Origin: Bacillota bacterium
GTDB taxonomy: Bacteria > Bacillota > Clostridia > Christensenellales > SZUA-584
Direction of reading: 5' to 3'
Length of the DNA: 41,762 nucleotides
Assembly (NCBI GenBank): GCA_023415915.1
Contig: JAEZIZ010000015.1
Coordinates: 1-41,762 of the forward strand
Positions within the stretch are counted from its first letter, which is position 1. Each line of letters begins with the position of its first letter. Shown one piece after another: positions 24,198 through 31,368 of this stretch. The notes below the pieces were generated by a model that was not told the DNA's origin, ran no database searches, and saw nothing but the letters and a program-made list of their open reading frames with translations. Made by a program: the position numbers and the translations under genes.

Positions 24198-24600
24198 AAT
24201 AACCTCCCGCAAAAAATAAGAAGACACATTGCGGTAAACTCATAATGTTATTGGCCCATTATATGGAGCCTCACCTTTAGGCAATATAATTAGTAATGAC
24301 GACCACACATATCGTGATAATAATATCATCATACATTCATTGCGCGAATGTGCCTAAAGCACACAATATGAGCTTATTCGCAAGTATTTTTTATAATTTA
24401 ATCTTATAGTAACAGATTTATTCATGTTTTGGGCAATATAAATATAAGCAATTTGCGTGAATATATGCAATATATGTTATCTTCTGTTATATTTTCCGGC
24501 GCTATTACTAGTTAAAGTGTAAATTTTCCAATAATCGTCCACCCCTTCAAGTGGTGATTTTCTTGAACCCAATAAGGAGGGCTATTGCTGGACTGCCTCG
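24198..24600 (-). promoter_or_regulatory. Regulatory region of the tetritol-type cluster
   Basis: There is no gene here. A candidate minus-strand promoter has TATAAT at 24258-24263 and TTGCCT at 24279-24284 (15-nt spacing, short). Three related elements lie upstream: TTGCGCGAAT (24340-24349), ATTCGCAA (24376-24383, opposite orientation) and TTGCGTGAAT (24453-24462). They could bind the HTH regulator. A TGATA/TATCA inverted repeat lies near 24315-24328. From about 24510 to 24600 I see only a small CCAC/GTGG hairpin in sequence that may be an insertion-sequence remnant. Confidence 0.4.
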
Positions 24601-24636
24601 CGACATATTACGGTTCCACCAACCGCATGGGATTTA

Positions 24637-24715
24637 CACCCCAATAAGCTTCGCGTCTTTTAATGTCCCCCGTTATTTACACCCCAAAAAGCCTCACGCC
24701 TTTTCGGGGACCCCG
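24637..24715. repeat. GGGGACCCC hairpin repeats, cluster 6
   Basis: Two units (24637-24672 and 24680-24715). The second is good, with AAAAG/CTTTT arms inside ACCCC and GGGGACCCCG. The first is decayed on its right side (AATGTCCCCCG). They lie between the two catabolic operons and abut the separate 111-bp inverted-repeat element. Confidence 0.85.
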
Positions 24716-24719
24716 TTTT

Positions 24720-24830
24720 AAGATTCTTCGTCGCATCGCTCCTCTGGATGACATAAAATTACTGTTGGATGATAAAGTTGCTTTTTGCTCTTATTAACTC
24801 TTGTCATTCCGAGCGCAAGCGAGGAATCTT
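24720..24830. repeat. MITE-like 111-bp element with imperfect terminal inverted repeats
   Basis: The left end (24720-24753) begins AAGATTCTTCGTCGC and ends GGATGACA. The right end (24802-24830) begins TGTCATTCCGAGCG and finishes GAGGAATCTT, the imperfect reverse complement of the left. The 48-bp centre has no frame. The TGTCATTCCGAGCG end is a motif I have met as a dispersed repeat in many bacterial genomes. Confidence 0.6.
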
Positions 24831-24847
24831 AAATTTTTTTCGGCAAG

Positions 24848-24876
24848 AAAAAACACAGGCGGTAATCCAGCCTGTG
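24848..24876 (-). terminator. Intrinsic terminator of the 16-kb catabolic operon
   Basis: A perfect 7-bp stem, CACAGGC/GCCTGTG (24854-24876, 9-nt loop), is followed on the minus strand by TTTTTT (24853 down to 24848). It lies 33 nt after the stop of the MmsA-like gene. Confidence 0.9.
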
Positions 24877-24908
24877 CCTTATTATTGCTACATATTATTA
24901 TAAACGCA

Positions 24909-26429
24909 TTATGAGCCGCCTACCGAACCGTCCCATGTGTCGACTTCGGTGCGCTTCATCTCGTACTCGTCGAACCACTTTGTAGTGACCGCTTTTGTTT
25001 CGGTAAAAAAGCGTATGCCGTCTTTGCCCAGCACATGCAGGTCGCCGAAAAACGACTGCTTATGCCCCGTGAAAGGAAATATGCCCACCGGCACCGGTAT
25101 ACCCACATTGACTCCCACCATTCCGCCGTGAGTGCGGCGGGTAAATTCCCGCGCGTAGTATCCGCTGTTTGTGAATATTACGGAGCCGTTAGCGAACCTG
25201 TTTTTGTTCATCAGTTCTATGCCTTCCTCGAAATCTTTCACGCGCTTTATGCACAGCACCGGCCCGAATATCTCTTCATCGCCCACGCTCATTTCAGGCG
25301 TTACATGGTCGAATATCGTGGGGCCTAGGTAAAATCCCTTTTCATACCCTTTTACCGTAACGTTTCTTCCGTCGAGCAACAGCTTTGCGCCTTCCTCAAT
25401 GCCTTTCTCTATCCAGCCGAGCACGTATTTTCTGTGGCTTTCGGTAACAACGGGGCCAAGCTGGCTCGTCTTGTCGTACGCCGGGCCTATCTTCAGCTCG
25501 GACGCGTACTTTACGAGCAGCGCCACAAGCTCGTCGGCAATGCATTCCTGCGCGACGATGACGGGCAGCGCCATGCAACGCTCGCCCGCGCATCCGAACG
25601 ACGAGTTTATTATGCCCCTCGCCGTGCGCTCGAGCGAAGCGTCTTCCAGCACAAGGCCGTGGTTCTTCGCTTCGCACAGCGCCTGCACGCGTTTACCGTT
25701 AGCAGCGGCGGCAGAATATATGCGCAGGCCTACCGACGTCGAGCCTACGAAGCTGACGCCGCATATATCCGGATGTTCGAGGAAGATTTCCGCCTCTTTG
25801 CGGCTGCATGTCACTATGTTTAGCACGCCGTCCGGCAGCCCCGCCTCCTGCATAAGCTCGGCGCACCTTAAAGCCGTCATCGGCGTCATCGATGCGGCTT
25901 TAATTACAATAGTATTGCCGGTGGCTATGCAAAGCGGAGTCATCCATCCCATAGGTATCATGCCGGGGAAGTTGAACGGCACGATGCCCGCGAAAACGCC
26001 TACCGGCTCGCGGTACAGCACGGTATCGTAGCCCGCGGAAGTGTCCATCAGCGATTCTCCCATCATAAGGCTCGGCACGCCGCACGCGAACTCGACGGGC
26101 TCTTTCACCTTTAGCATATCGCCTTGCGCTTCGCTCCACACCTTGCCGTGCTCGCGCGCTACCATATATGTGAGTTCCTCCATATTCTTATCGAGAAGCT
26201 CCCTGAACTTATACAGCACCTGCACACGCTTCATAACGGGCGTGCCCGACCACGCGGGGAACGCGGCTTTTGCGGCAGCTATTGCCTCTAATACCTCGTC
26301 TTTGGTGCAGCACGGGGTCTTAGCTATCACCTCTCCCCTGCTCGGGTCGTATATATCCATGTATTCATCCGCCACGGATTCGCGCCATTTTCCGTTTATG
26401 AAGCACTTAAGCTTCTTAACCTCGCTCAT
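24909..26429 (-). CDS. mmsA: CoA-acylating methylmalonate-semialdehyde dehydrogenase-like protein
   Basis: An aldehyde dehydrogenase of 506 residues in the MmsA/IolA branch. Markers are FINGKWRES at the N-terminus, REPVGVFAGIVPFNFPGMIPMGWM, the replacement of the usual general-base motif by EAKNHGLVLEDA, the catalytic Cys285 in FGCAGERCMALP, and the C-terminal GIPVPVGIFPFTGHKQSFFGD. The family makes acyl-CoA from a 3-oxo-acid semialdehyde with NAD and CoA. Here it ends a sugar or polyol operon, so its natural substrate may be a short aldehyde produced by the upstream ThDP enzyme or oxidases. The ATG has GAGGAG eight or nine bases upstream. The gene follows the AGPS-like gene by 12 nt and is followed by a strong terminator. 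Confidence 0.88.
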   Translation of the reverse strand: MSEVKKLKCFINGKWRESVADEYMDIYDPSRGEVIAKTPCCTKDEVLEAIAAAKAAFPAWSGTPVMKRVQVLYKFRELLDKNMEELTYMVAREHGKVWSEAQGDMLKVKEPVEFACGVPSLMMGESLMDTSAGYDTVLYREPVGVFAGIVPFNFPGMIPMGWMTPLCIATGNTIVIKAASMTPMTALRCAELMQEAGLPDGVLNIVTCSRKEAEIFLEHPDICGVSFVGSTSVGLRIYSAAAANGKRVQALCEAKNHGLVLEDASLERTARGIINSSFGCAGERCMALPVIVAQECIADELVALLVKYASELKIGPAYDKTSQLGPVVTESHRKYVLGWIEKGIEEGAKLLLDGRNVTVKGYEKGFYLGPTIFDHVTPEMSVGDEEIFGPVLCIKRVKDFEEGIELMNKNRFANGSVIFTNSGYYAREFTRRTHGGMVGVNVGIPVPVGIFPFTGHKQSFFGDLHVLGKDGIRFFTETKAVTTKWFDEYEMKRTEVDTWDGSVGGS

Positions 26430-26441
26430 TGCAAATTCTCC

Positions 26442-28187
26442 TCACTTTATTGTTTTGACGCTTCCTAAAAAGCGTTTCTGCTCATCGGGCGTATCCAGCC
26501 CCAGCGTGCCGCCCGGGTTCATTATGTTGTCCGGATCGAAGTGGCGCTTCAGGGCTTTTATAACTTCATACTCGTTCTTTCCTAACGAGCCCTCGAGCCA
26601 CGGCCCGAACATCTTGCCTATGCCGTGATGGTGGCTCATTGACGCCCCCGACTTCTGTATCGCGTCGAGTATGCCGGCATGGAACTCACGGAAATCCTCG
26701 GGGTCCGTCATCTTCACAATGAATATAAAGTAAAGGTTGGCGCCCTGAGGATAGACGTGCGACATGTGCGTCATGCATATAGTATTCGGACGGGATTTAC
26801 AGTAGGCGCGCACCTCACTGTGCACCTTTGACATGTTGCTCCAGTTTACGCTGCATTCCATAGTGTCGGTTATTACGCCGAAATCGTGCATCGTGTCGCG
26901 CATATACGGGTCGTTGAACCGCCCTTTTTCCCACGCCTTCGTGACCATACCTGTAAGGCTCATGCCGCCAAATCTTCTGCACACCTTATGTACGTTGTGC
27001 GCGCAGTTTTTGGAGAATCCCATTTCGCCGTTGGTAAACCCTAAGAAAAGGCACATCTCGCCCTCGTTGAAGCCCTTAATGCGGAACAGATGTTTAAGCG
27101 GGCTTTCGTCCACACCGTACATGCGCATCATTATGCCCGTCTCTTCCGGGTCAGACAGCCTGAACACGGACGGATACCCCGCCTCCGACTGCATTATCTC
27201 CCTCGCCGCCTGCTGCGCGATTTCCCAGTTTTTAAACATATACGAGAACCGCTTTATCGTTTCGGGCATGTGTCGGAAGAAGCGCAGCGACACGTGCGTA
27301 AGCACTCCGAAAGCGCCTTCGCTGCCCATCATTATATGGCCGATATCCGGGCCCGTCGCCTTGCGCGGGTAACAGTCCGTTTTTATTATGCCTGTCGGCG
27401 TCGCGTACTCCTGGCCTATCACTATGTCCGATATTACGCCGTAGTATGTAGAGTTCTGCCCTGCGCCGCGCGTCACTACCCAGCCGCCTACCGAAGAGTA
27501 CTCAAAGCTCTGCGGAAAATGTCCGCACGTATATGCGCGCTTCGCGCCGAAAAGCTTTACGGCGTCGTTTAAAATCTGCTCAAGCTTTGGGCCGCTCATG
27601 CCCGCCTCTACGGTTATTATCTGGTCGGTTTCGTTGAAATCCACGACCTTGTTAAACCGCAGGCGCATGTCGAGCGATACGCCCCCTTTTGTGCACTCTA
27701 CGCCGCGCGTTACGGACGAGCCGCCGCCGTACACATATAAAGGTATCTTCTCGGCGACGCAGTAAGCCACTATTCTTTCTATCTGCTCCCTGCTTTCCGG
27801 ATACAGCACCGCGTCGGGTACGCTGTCTATGCGCTTTTCCCTTAGCCGCATTATGTCGTACATAGTCTTGCCGTAAGCTACGGAAAGGCGCGAGTAATCG
27901 TCCGTACGTACAAATTCTTCGCCCACTATATCGCGTAAAGAATTAAGCTGCTCTTCGGAAAGCTTGCAGGGTATATCGAATTTTACTTCGTCAAAGCCCA
28001 AATCGACTTTATAGTCGCTGAAAAACGAATCGTCGAGCTCGAACGTTTCTTTGAGTATCTTATACAGCGACTCTTTGGGCGCTTTTATCTCCAGCGGGTC
28101 GCCCCATTTGAATATCGACCTGTAGGAGTTGCCTGGGAACTCGCCCTTTACCCATTTCGGCTCAAAACCTTTATACGGATGCGACAC
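26442..28187 (-). CDS. AGPS-like FAD-binding oxidase/transferase
   Basis: A protein of 581 residues from a GTG at 28187 with GGGGG eight bases upstream; the frame is open to 28265 but overlaps the FGGY gene. It closely follows alkyldihydroxyacetonephosphate synthase in layout: an opening PYKGFEPKWVKGEFPG, the PCMH-type FAD domain with YGGGSSVTRGV and TCGHFPQSFEYSSVGGWV, TGPDIGHIMMGSEGAFGV, and the C-terminal active-site run SHHHGIGKMFGPWL. AGPS uses FAD without net redox to swap acyl for alkyl on dihydroxyacetone phosphate, but related bacterial proteins act as hydroxy-acid or polyol oxidases. Encoded between an FGGY kinase (13 nt) and an MmsA-like gene (12 nt), it more likely oxidises a phosphorylated polyol or hydroxy-acid than makes ether lipid. 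Substrate unassigned. Confidence 0.82.
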   Translation of the reverse strand: MSHPYKGFEPKWVKGEFPGNSYRSIFKWGDPLEIKAPKESLYKILKETFELDDSFFSDYKVDLGFDEVKFDIPCKLSEEQLNSLRDIVGEEFVRTDDYSRLSVAYGKTMYDIMRLREKRIDSVPDAVLYPESREQIERIVAYCVAEKIPLYVYGGGSSVTRGVECTKGGVSLDMRLRFNKVVDFNETDQIITVEAGMSGPKLEQILNDAVKLFGAKRAYTCGHFPQSFEYSSVGGWVVTRGAGQNSTYYGVISDIVIGQEYATPTGIIKTDCYPRKATGPDIGHIMMGSEGAFGVLTHVSLRFFRHMPETIKRFSYMFKNWEIAQQAAREIMQSEAGYPSVFRLSDPEETGIMMRMYGVDESPLKHLFRIKGFNEGEMCLFLGFTNGEMGFSKNCAHNVHKVCRRFGGMSLTGMVTKAWEKGRFNDPYMRDTMHDFGVITDTMECSVNWSNMSKVHSEVRAYCKSRPNTICMTHMSHVYPQGANLYFIFIVKMTDPEDFREFHAGILDAIQKSGASMSHHHGIGKMFGPWLEGSLGKNEYEVIKALKRHFDPDNIMNPGGTLGLDTPDEQKRFLGSVKTIK

Positions 28188-28200
28188 TTTCCATACCCCC

Positions 28201-29736
28201 TTAATTGATGTTTTTCTTATAGAGCGGCAGAAGCTTGCCGAATATCTTGCTGAACACCTCGTCATATAGCGCTTTATAAGTACTGTGAACCCGCATGTCG
28301 GGCAGGAATTCGTCCTTTATGTGCACCATCGCGTCTGTAGCTTCCTGTATGCTGTTATATACGCCCATTGCGGCAAACGCCACAAGCGAGCTTCCCAACG
28401 CCGTCGCCTCGTAAGTCTGTATTCTGTACAGCGGAAGCCCGAACATATTCGCCGTTATGCGGCATATCTCGTCGCTCTGCGAACCGCCTCCCGCTATGAA
28501 CAGCTTCTTTATGCTCACCTTTCCCCGCCGCTCCATAGTATACAGCCCGTCCATAAGCGCAAAGTTAATGCCCTCTATTATCGCCCTGTAAATATGCGCT
28601 CGCGTGTGTATGTCCGAAAAGCCTATAATAGCTCCTCTGGCTTTGGGCATTACTACGCCGGGCGTGAAATACGGCTGGAACACAAGGCCTTCGCAGCCCG
28701 GAGGTATCTCGGCAAGGCGCGCGTTTAAAAGCTCTTCGGCGGATACGCCCTTTTGCTTCGCTTCTTCCACCTCTTTCGAGGCGAACTCGTTCTTGAACCA
28801 CGATATCAGCCAGTAGCCCCTGTACACCTGCACCTCGGGGTTGTAATGTCCTTTAATCACTGCCGGGTACGCCGGTATGAAAGGCAGCGGCTCCATGTAC
28901 CTGTCTATCGTGAACTGCACCGTCGCCGTAGTGCCTAGGCCTATCGACGCCTTGTCGGGCGTAGTGCAGGAAAGGCCGAGAGTCTCGCAGCCTTTATCGG
29001 AGCCTGTCGCTATAAGCGGCAGCCCTTCGGGTATGCCTGTATTTTCCGCCGCTTCATGGGTTATTTCGCCCAGCGTCTCCCCCGGCTCCACAAGATCCGA
29101 CAGCTTCTCGATGGGAATATCGAATATGCAGCGGTTGAGCTCTTTTGGCCCCATCCATTTGCGCGTTTTTGAGTTGAAAGGTATATGCCCTATCATATTC
29201 GCCACGGAATCTATTATCCTGCCCGTCAGCATGAAAGTAAGATACCCTGATATCATTACATACTTGTACGTTTTTTCCCATATCTCCGGCTCGTTCGCCA
29301 TTATCCAGTTGCATACCGATACCTTGCGCTGCAGTTTAACCGTGTCGCTCATGCCTACTAGCGAGAACAGTGCCGAATTTACCGGCGGCACGGGCTTGAT
29401 CGGAGTACATTCGCGCTTGTCAAGCCACACTATAGCGTCGCGAAGCGGTTTGCCGTTTTCATCGAGGCATACGCACGTATCGCGTATGGTAGTTACGGTA
29501 ACGGCAATTATTCTGTTCCAGTCGCCGCCAGCGTCCATTTTAAGCTGCTGCGATATTTCGCACAGCGCGTCCCAATACACTTCGGGCTTTTGCTCAGCCC
29601 AGCCGGGATGCAGGGAATAGTAGGGCTTCTCATATGCCTTGCGCACCTTATAAAGTATATTCCCCGTTTTGTCCACCAGCGTCACTCTGATGCTTTGCGT
29701 TCCCAAATCCACCGTAAGCACAAGCGGGTCTAACAT
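28201..29736 (-). CDS. FGGY-family carbohydrate kinase
   Basis: A protein of 511 residues, the usual FGGY length. The N-terminal phosphate-1 loop is VDLGTQSIRVTLVD, the region TVTTIRDTCVCLDENG and WLDKR follows the first domain, and the second domain has GSDKGCETLGLS, SIGLGTTATVQF and the adenosine-binding IAGGGSQSDEICRITANMFG. It should phosphorylate a polyol or ketose using ATP. The specificity loop does not let me choose among glycerol-, erythritol-, xylulose- or apulose-type members. AAGGAGG lies seven bases before the ATG at 29736. The start overlaps the DUF1667 gene by 7 bp and the AGPS-like gene follows after 13 nt, so translation is probably coupled. GlpA-like oxidoreductase genes upstream suggest that the phosphorylated product is then oxidised. 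Confidence 0.9.
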   Translation of the reverse strand: MLDPLVLTVDLGTQSIRVTLVDKTGNILYKVRKAYEKPYYSLHPGWAEQKPEVYWDALCEISQQLKMDAGGDWNRIIAVTVTTIRDTCVCLDENGKPLRDAIVWLDKRECTPIKPVPPVNSALFSLVGMSDTVKLQRKVSVCNWIMANEPEIWEKTYKYVMISGYLTFMLTGRIIDSVANMIGHIPFNSKTRKWMGPKELNRCIFDIPIEKLSDLVEPGETLGEITHEAAENTGIPEGLPLIATGSDKGCETLGLSCTTPDKASIGLGTTATVQFTIDRYMEPLPFIPAYPAVIKGHYNPEVQVYRGYWLISWFKNEFASKEVEEAKQKGVSAEELLNARLAEIPPGCEGLVFQPYFTPGVVMPKARGAIIGFSDIHTRAHIYRAIIEGINFALMDGLYTMERRGKVSIKKLFIAGGGSQSDEICRITANMFGLPLYRIQTYEATALGSSLVAFAAMGVYNSIQEATDAMVHIKDEFLPDMRVHSTYKALYDEVFSKIFGKLLPLYKKNIN

Positions 29737-30110
29737 GGCATTTCCTCCTTACATGAAGCTGCTGTCATATCGCTCGCAGCTATTACGTCGCATCCTGTAC
29801 CCAGTATGTTTGCGACAATCATATCGCCTATGTGCGCCTCCCGTGACACAACAACGCCAGCGAGCGCGCGCATCACGTCCTTTATCATTTCCTTTGGCAC
29901 TTCGCCGTTGGTTCTTACGGGCAGCGCGGGCATTCCCCGGAACGCAGTGCGCACCGTGGTGCATACGGAACGTTTGGGCGATATAAGCTCCGTCTTTGCA
30001 AACTCCAAGCCGCGTGCGCACTTATACCCGGAAAACACATACTCGCCGCGAGAAAGCGCCGCCGATATGCGGCAGCCGTTGGGGCAGACTATACAGGTCA
30101 GCTGTTTCAT
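29730..30110 (-). CDS. DUF1667 cysteine-rich protein, third subunit of a GlpA-type dehydrogenase
   Basis: A protein of 126 residues with the DUF1667 layout: CIVCPNGC near the N-terminus (C-x2-C-x4-C spacing), then GYKCARGLEFAKTEL, SVCTTVRTAF, and a C-terminal domain with GDMIVANILGTGCDVIAA. The clustered cysteines suggest an iron-sulfur site. In many Firmicutes this family is encoded with two FAD proteins like those at 30112 and 31365, and I infer a three-part glycerol-phosphate-type dehydrogenase passing electrons toward the membrane or an NAD site. Start at ATG 30110 with GGAGG about nine bases upstream. It lies one base from the gene before it and overlaps the FGGY gene by 7 bp. Confidence 0.85.
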   Translation of the reverse strand: MKQLTCIVCPNGCRISAALSRGEYVFSGYKCARGLEFAKTELISPKRSVCTTVRTAFRGMPALPVRTNGEVPKEMIKDVMRALAGVVVSREAHIGDMIVANILGTGCDVIAASDMTAASCKEEMPC

Positions 30111-30111
30111 T

Positions 30112-31368
30112 TCACTTCACCTCCGCAAGCGAAAAGTATACTTCGCTTCCCTCCTTAAGGCCCGCTTTTCTGAAATCTATCTCCACCCTCTCCATCTCGG
30201 GCGGGCGAAGCTGATTGTACGTTCTTTTATATATCTCTTTTCCGTTTACCGTTACTGAAAGCCAAGTTTTTCTCCGCTCGGCAAACGAACGGAAATACAC
30301 GGTTACGGGCGCGTCTAAATCGCGGACGTCAAGCTTTTGCGGCACTACGTAAAGGAAATTTTCGTCCGCTTTTATATCGGCGTACTCTCGCTCGCCGGGC
30401 GAATAATGTGCTGCCGCGCGGCCAGCCGTCTCTCCGCTTTCCGAAACGTAATCCACAAGGTCGTTTACGTGCAGCGCGTTGCCGCAGCAGAACACTCCTC
30501 CCAGCATAGTCATGCAGCGCTGGTCGGATACCGGCCCTTTTGTGCGGTAGTCAAGCGGTATCTTTAAGCTTTCCGCAAGCTCGTTTTCGGGTATAAGGCC
30601 TACCGAAAGTATGAGCGCGTCGCACTCTATTATCTCTCCGGTGCCCGGTATGGGCGTCATGTTATCGTCAACTTTGGATATTTCCACCGCTTCGAGCCTC
30701 CCGTCGCCGATAACGCGCGTAACGGTTCTGCTCGTGTAAAGGGGTATATTAAAATCCTCAAGGCACTGGTATATGTTGCGCGTAAGCCCGCCGGGCGTCG
30801 GCTTGGCTTCGTATACGCCCACTACGTCGGCGCCTTCAAGCTTTAAGCGGCGCGCCATTATAAGTCCTATGTCGCCCGAGCCTAGTATTACGCAGCGCTT
30901 CGTGGGCAGTTTGCCTAGTATATTCGTGTAATACTGAGCCGTGCCGGCCGTGAATATGCCCGCGCAGTGGTGGCCGTGCACCTCTATTTGGCGCGACGTG
31001 CGCTCGCGGCACCCGCACGCAAGCACCAAAGCCTTTGCGGTAATACTCGCTATTCCTTCGCGGTTGACCAGCGTTACGCCGAAGCCCTCTGAAAGCTTTT
31101 CAACTTTTGACACGAACGTAAGCGTCGAAGTCTCAACGCCCGCATCAGGCAGCTTTTCTATGAACCTGTGCGCGTACTCCGGACCGGAGAGCTTCTCGCC
31201 GAAACGTATCAGCCCGAACCCGTCGTGAACGCACTGCTTGAGTATGCCGCCCAGCCTCGCCTCGCGCTCTACGAGCAGTACGCGGGCGGTGCCCGAAGCC
31301 GCTGTCGCAGCTGCCAAACCTGCCGGACCCGCGCCTATAACAACGACGTCGTATTCTTTCGCTATCAT
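30112..31368 (-). CDS. FAD/NAD(P)-dependent oxidoreductase, GlpA-complex partner
   Basis: A two-dinucleotide-binding flavoprotein of 418 residues. The FAD motif VVVIGAGPAGLAAA is at the N-terminus, the second GxGxxG is ILGSGDIGLIMARRL in the middle, and the late FAD segment is GVFCCGNALHV. The stretch CGCRERTSRQIEVHGHH is characteristic of the oxidoreductase that accompanies GlpA-like dehydrogenases and DUF1667 proteins. The last 90 residues form an extra beta-rich domain. I infer electron transfer between the GlpA-like subunit and a pyridine nucleotide or quinone. It overlaps the GlpA-like gene by 4 bp (ATGA) and lies one base from DUF1667, so the three are translated together. Confidence 0.87.
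   Translation of the reverse strand: MIAKEYDVVVIGAGPAGLAAATAASGTARVLLVEREARLGGILKQCVHDGFGLIRFGEKLSGPEYAHRFIEKLPDAGVETSTLTFVSKVEKLSEGFGVTLVNREGIASITAKALVLACGCRERTSRQIEVHGHHCAGIFTAGTAQYYTNILGKLPTKRCVILGSGDIGLIMARRLKLEGADVVGVYEAKPTPGGLTRNIYQCLEDFNIPLYTSRTVTRVIGDGRLEAVEISKVDDNMTPIPGTGEIIECDALILSVGLIPENELAESLKIPLDYRTKGPVSDQRCMTMLGGVFCCGNALHVNDLVDYVSESGETAGRAAAHYSPGEREYADIKADENFLYVVPQKLDVRDLDAPVTVYFRSFAERRKTWLSVTVNGKEIYKRTYNQLRPPEMERVEIDFRKAGLKEGSEVYFSLAEVK

Noticed and set aside
24510..24636. Possible insertion-sequence remnant
   Set aside because: The text has the feel of an element end, with a ribosome-site-like AAGGAGGG, but no terminal repeats, no transposase frame and no target duplication can be shown from the sequence alone.
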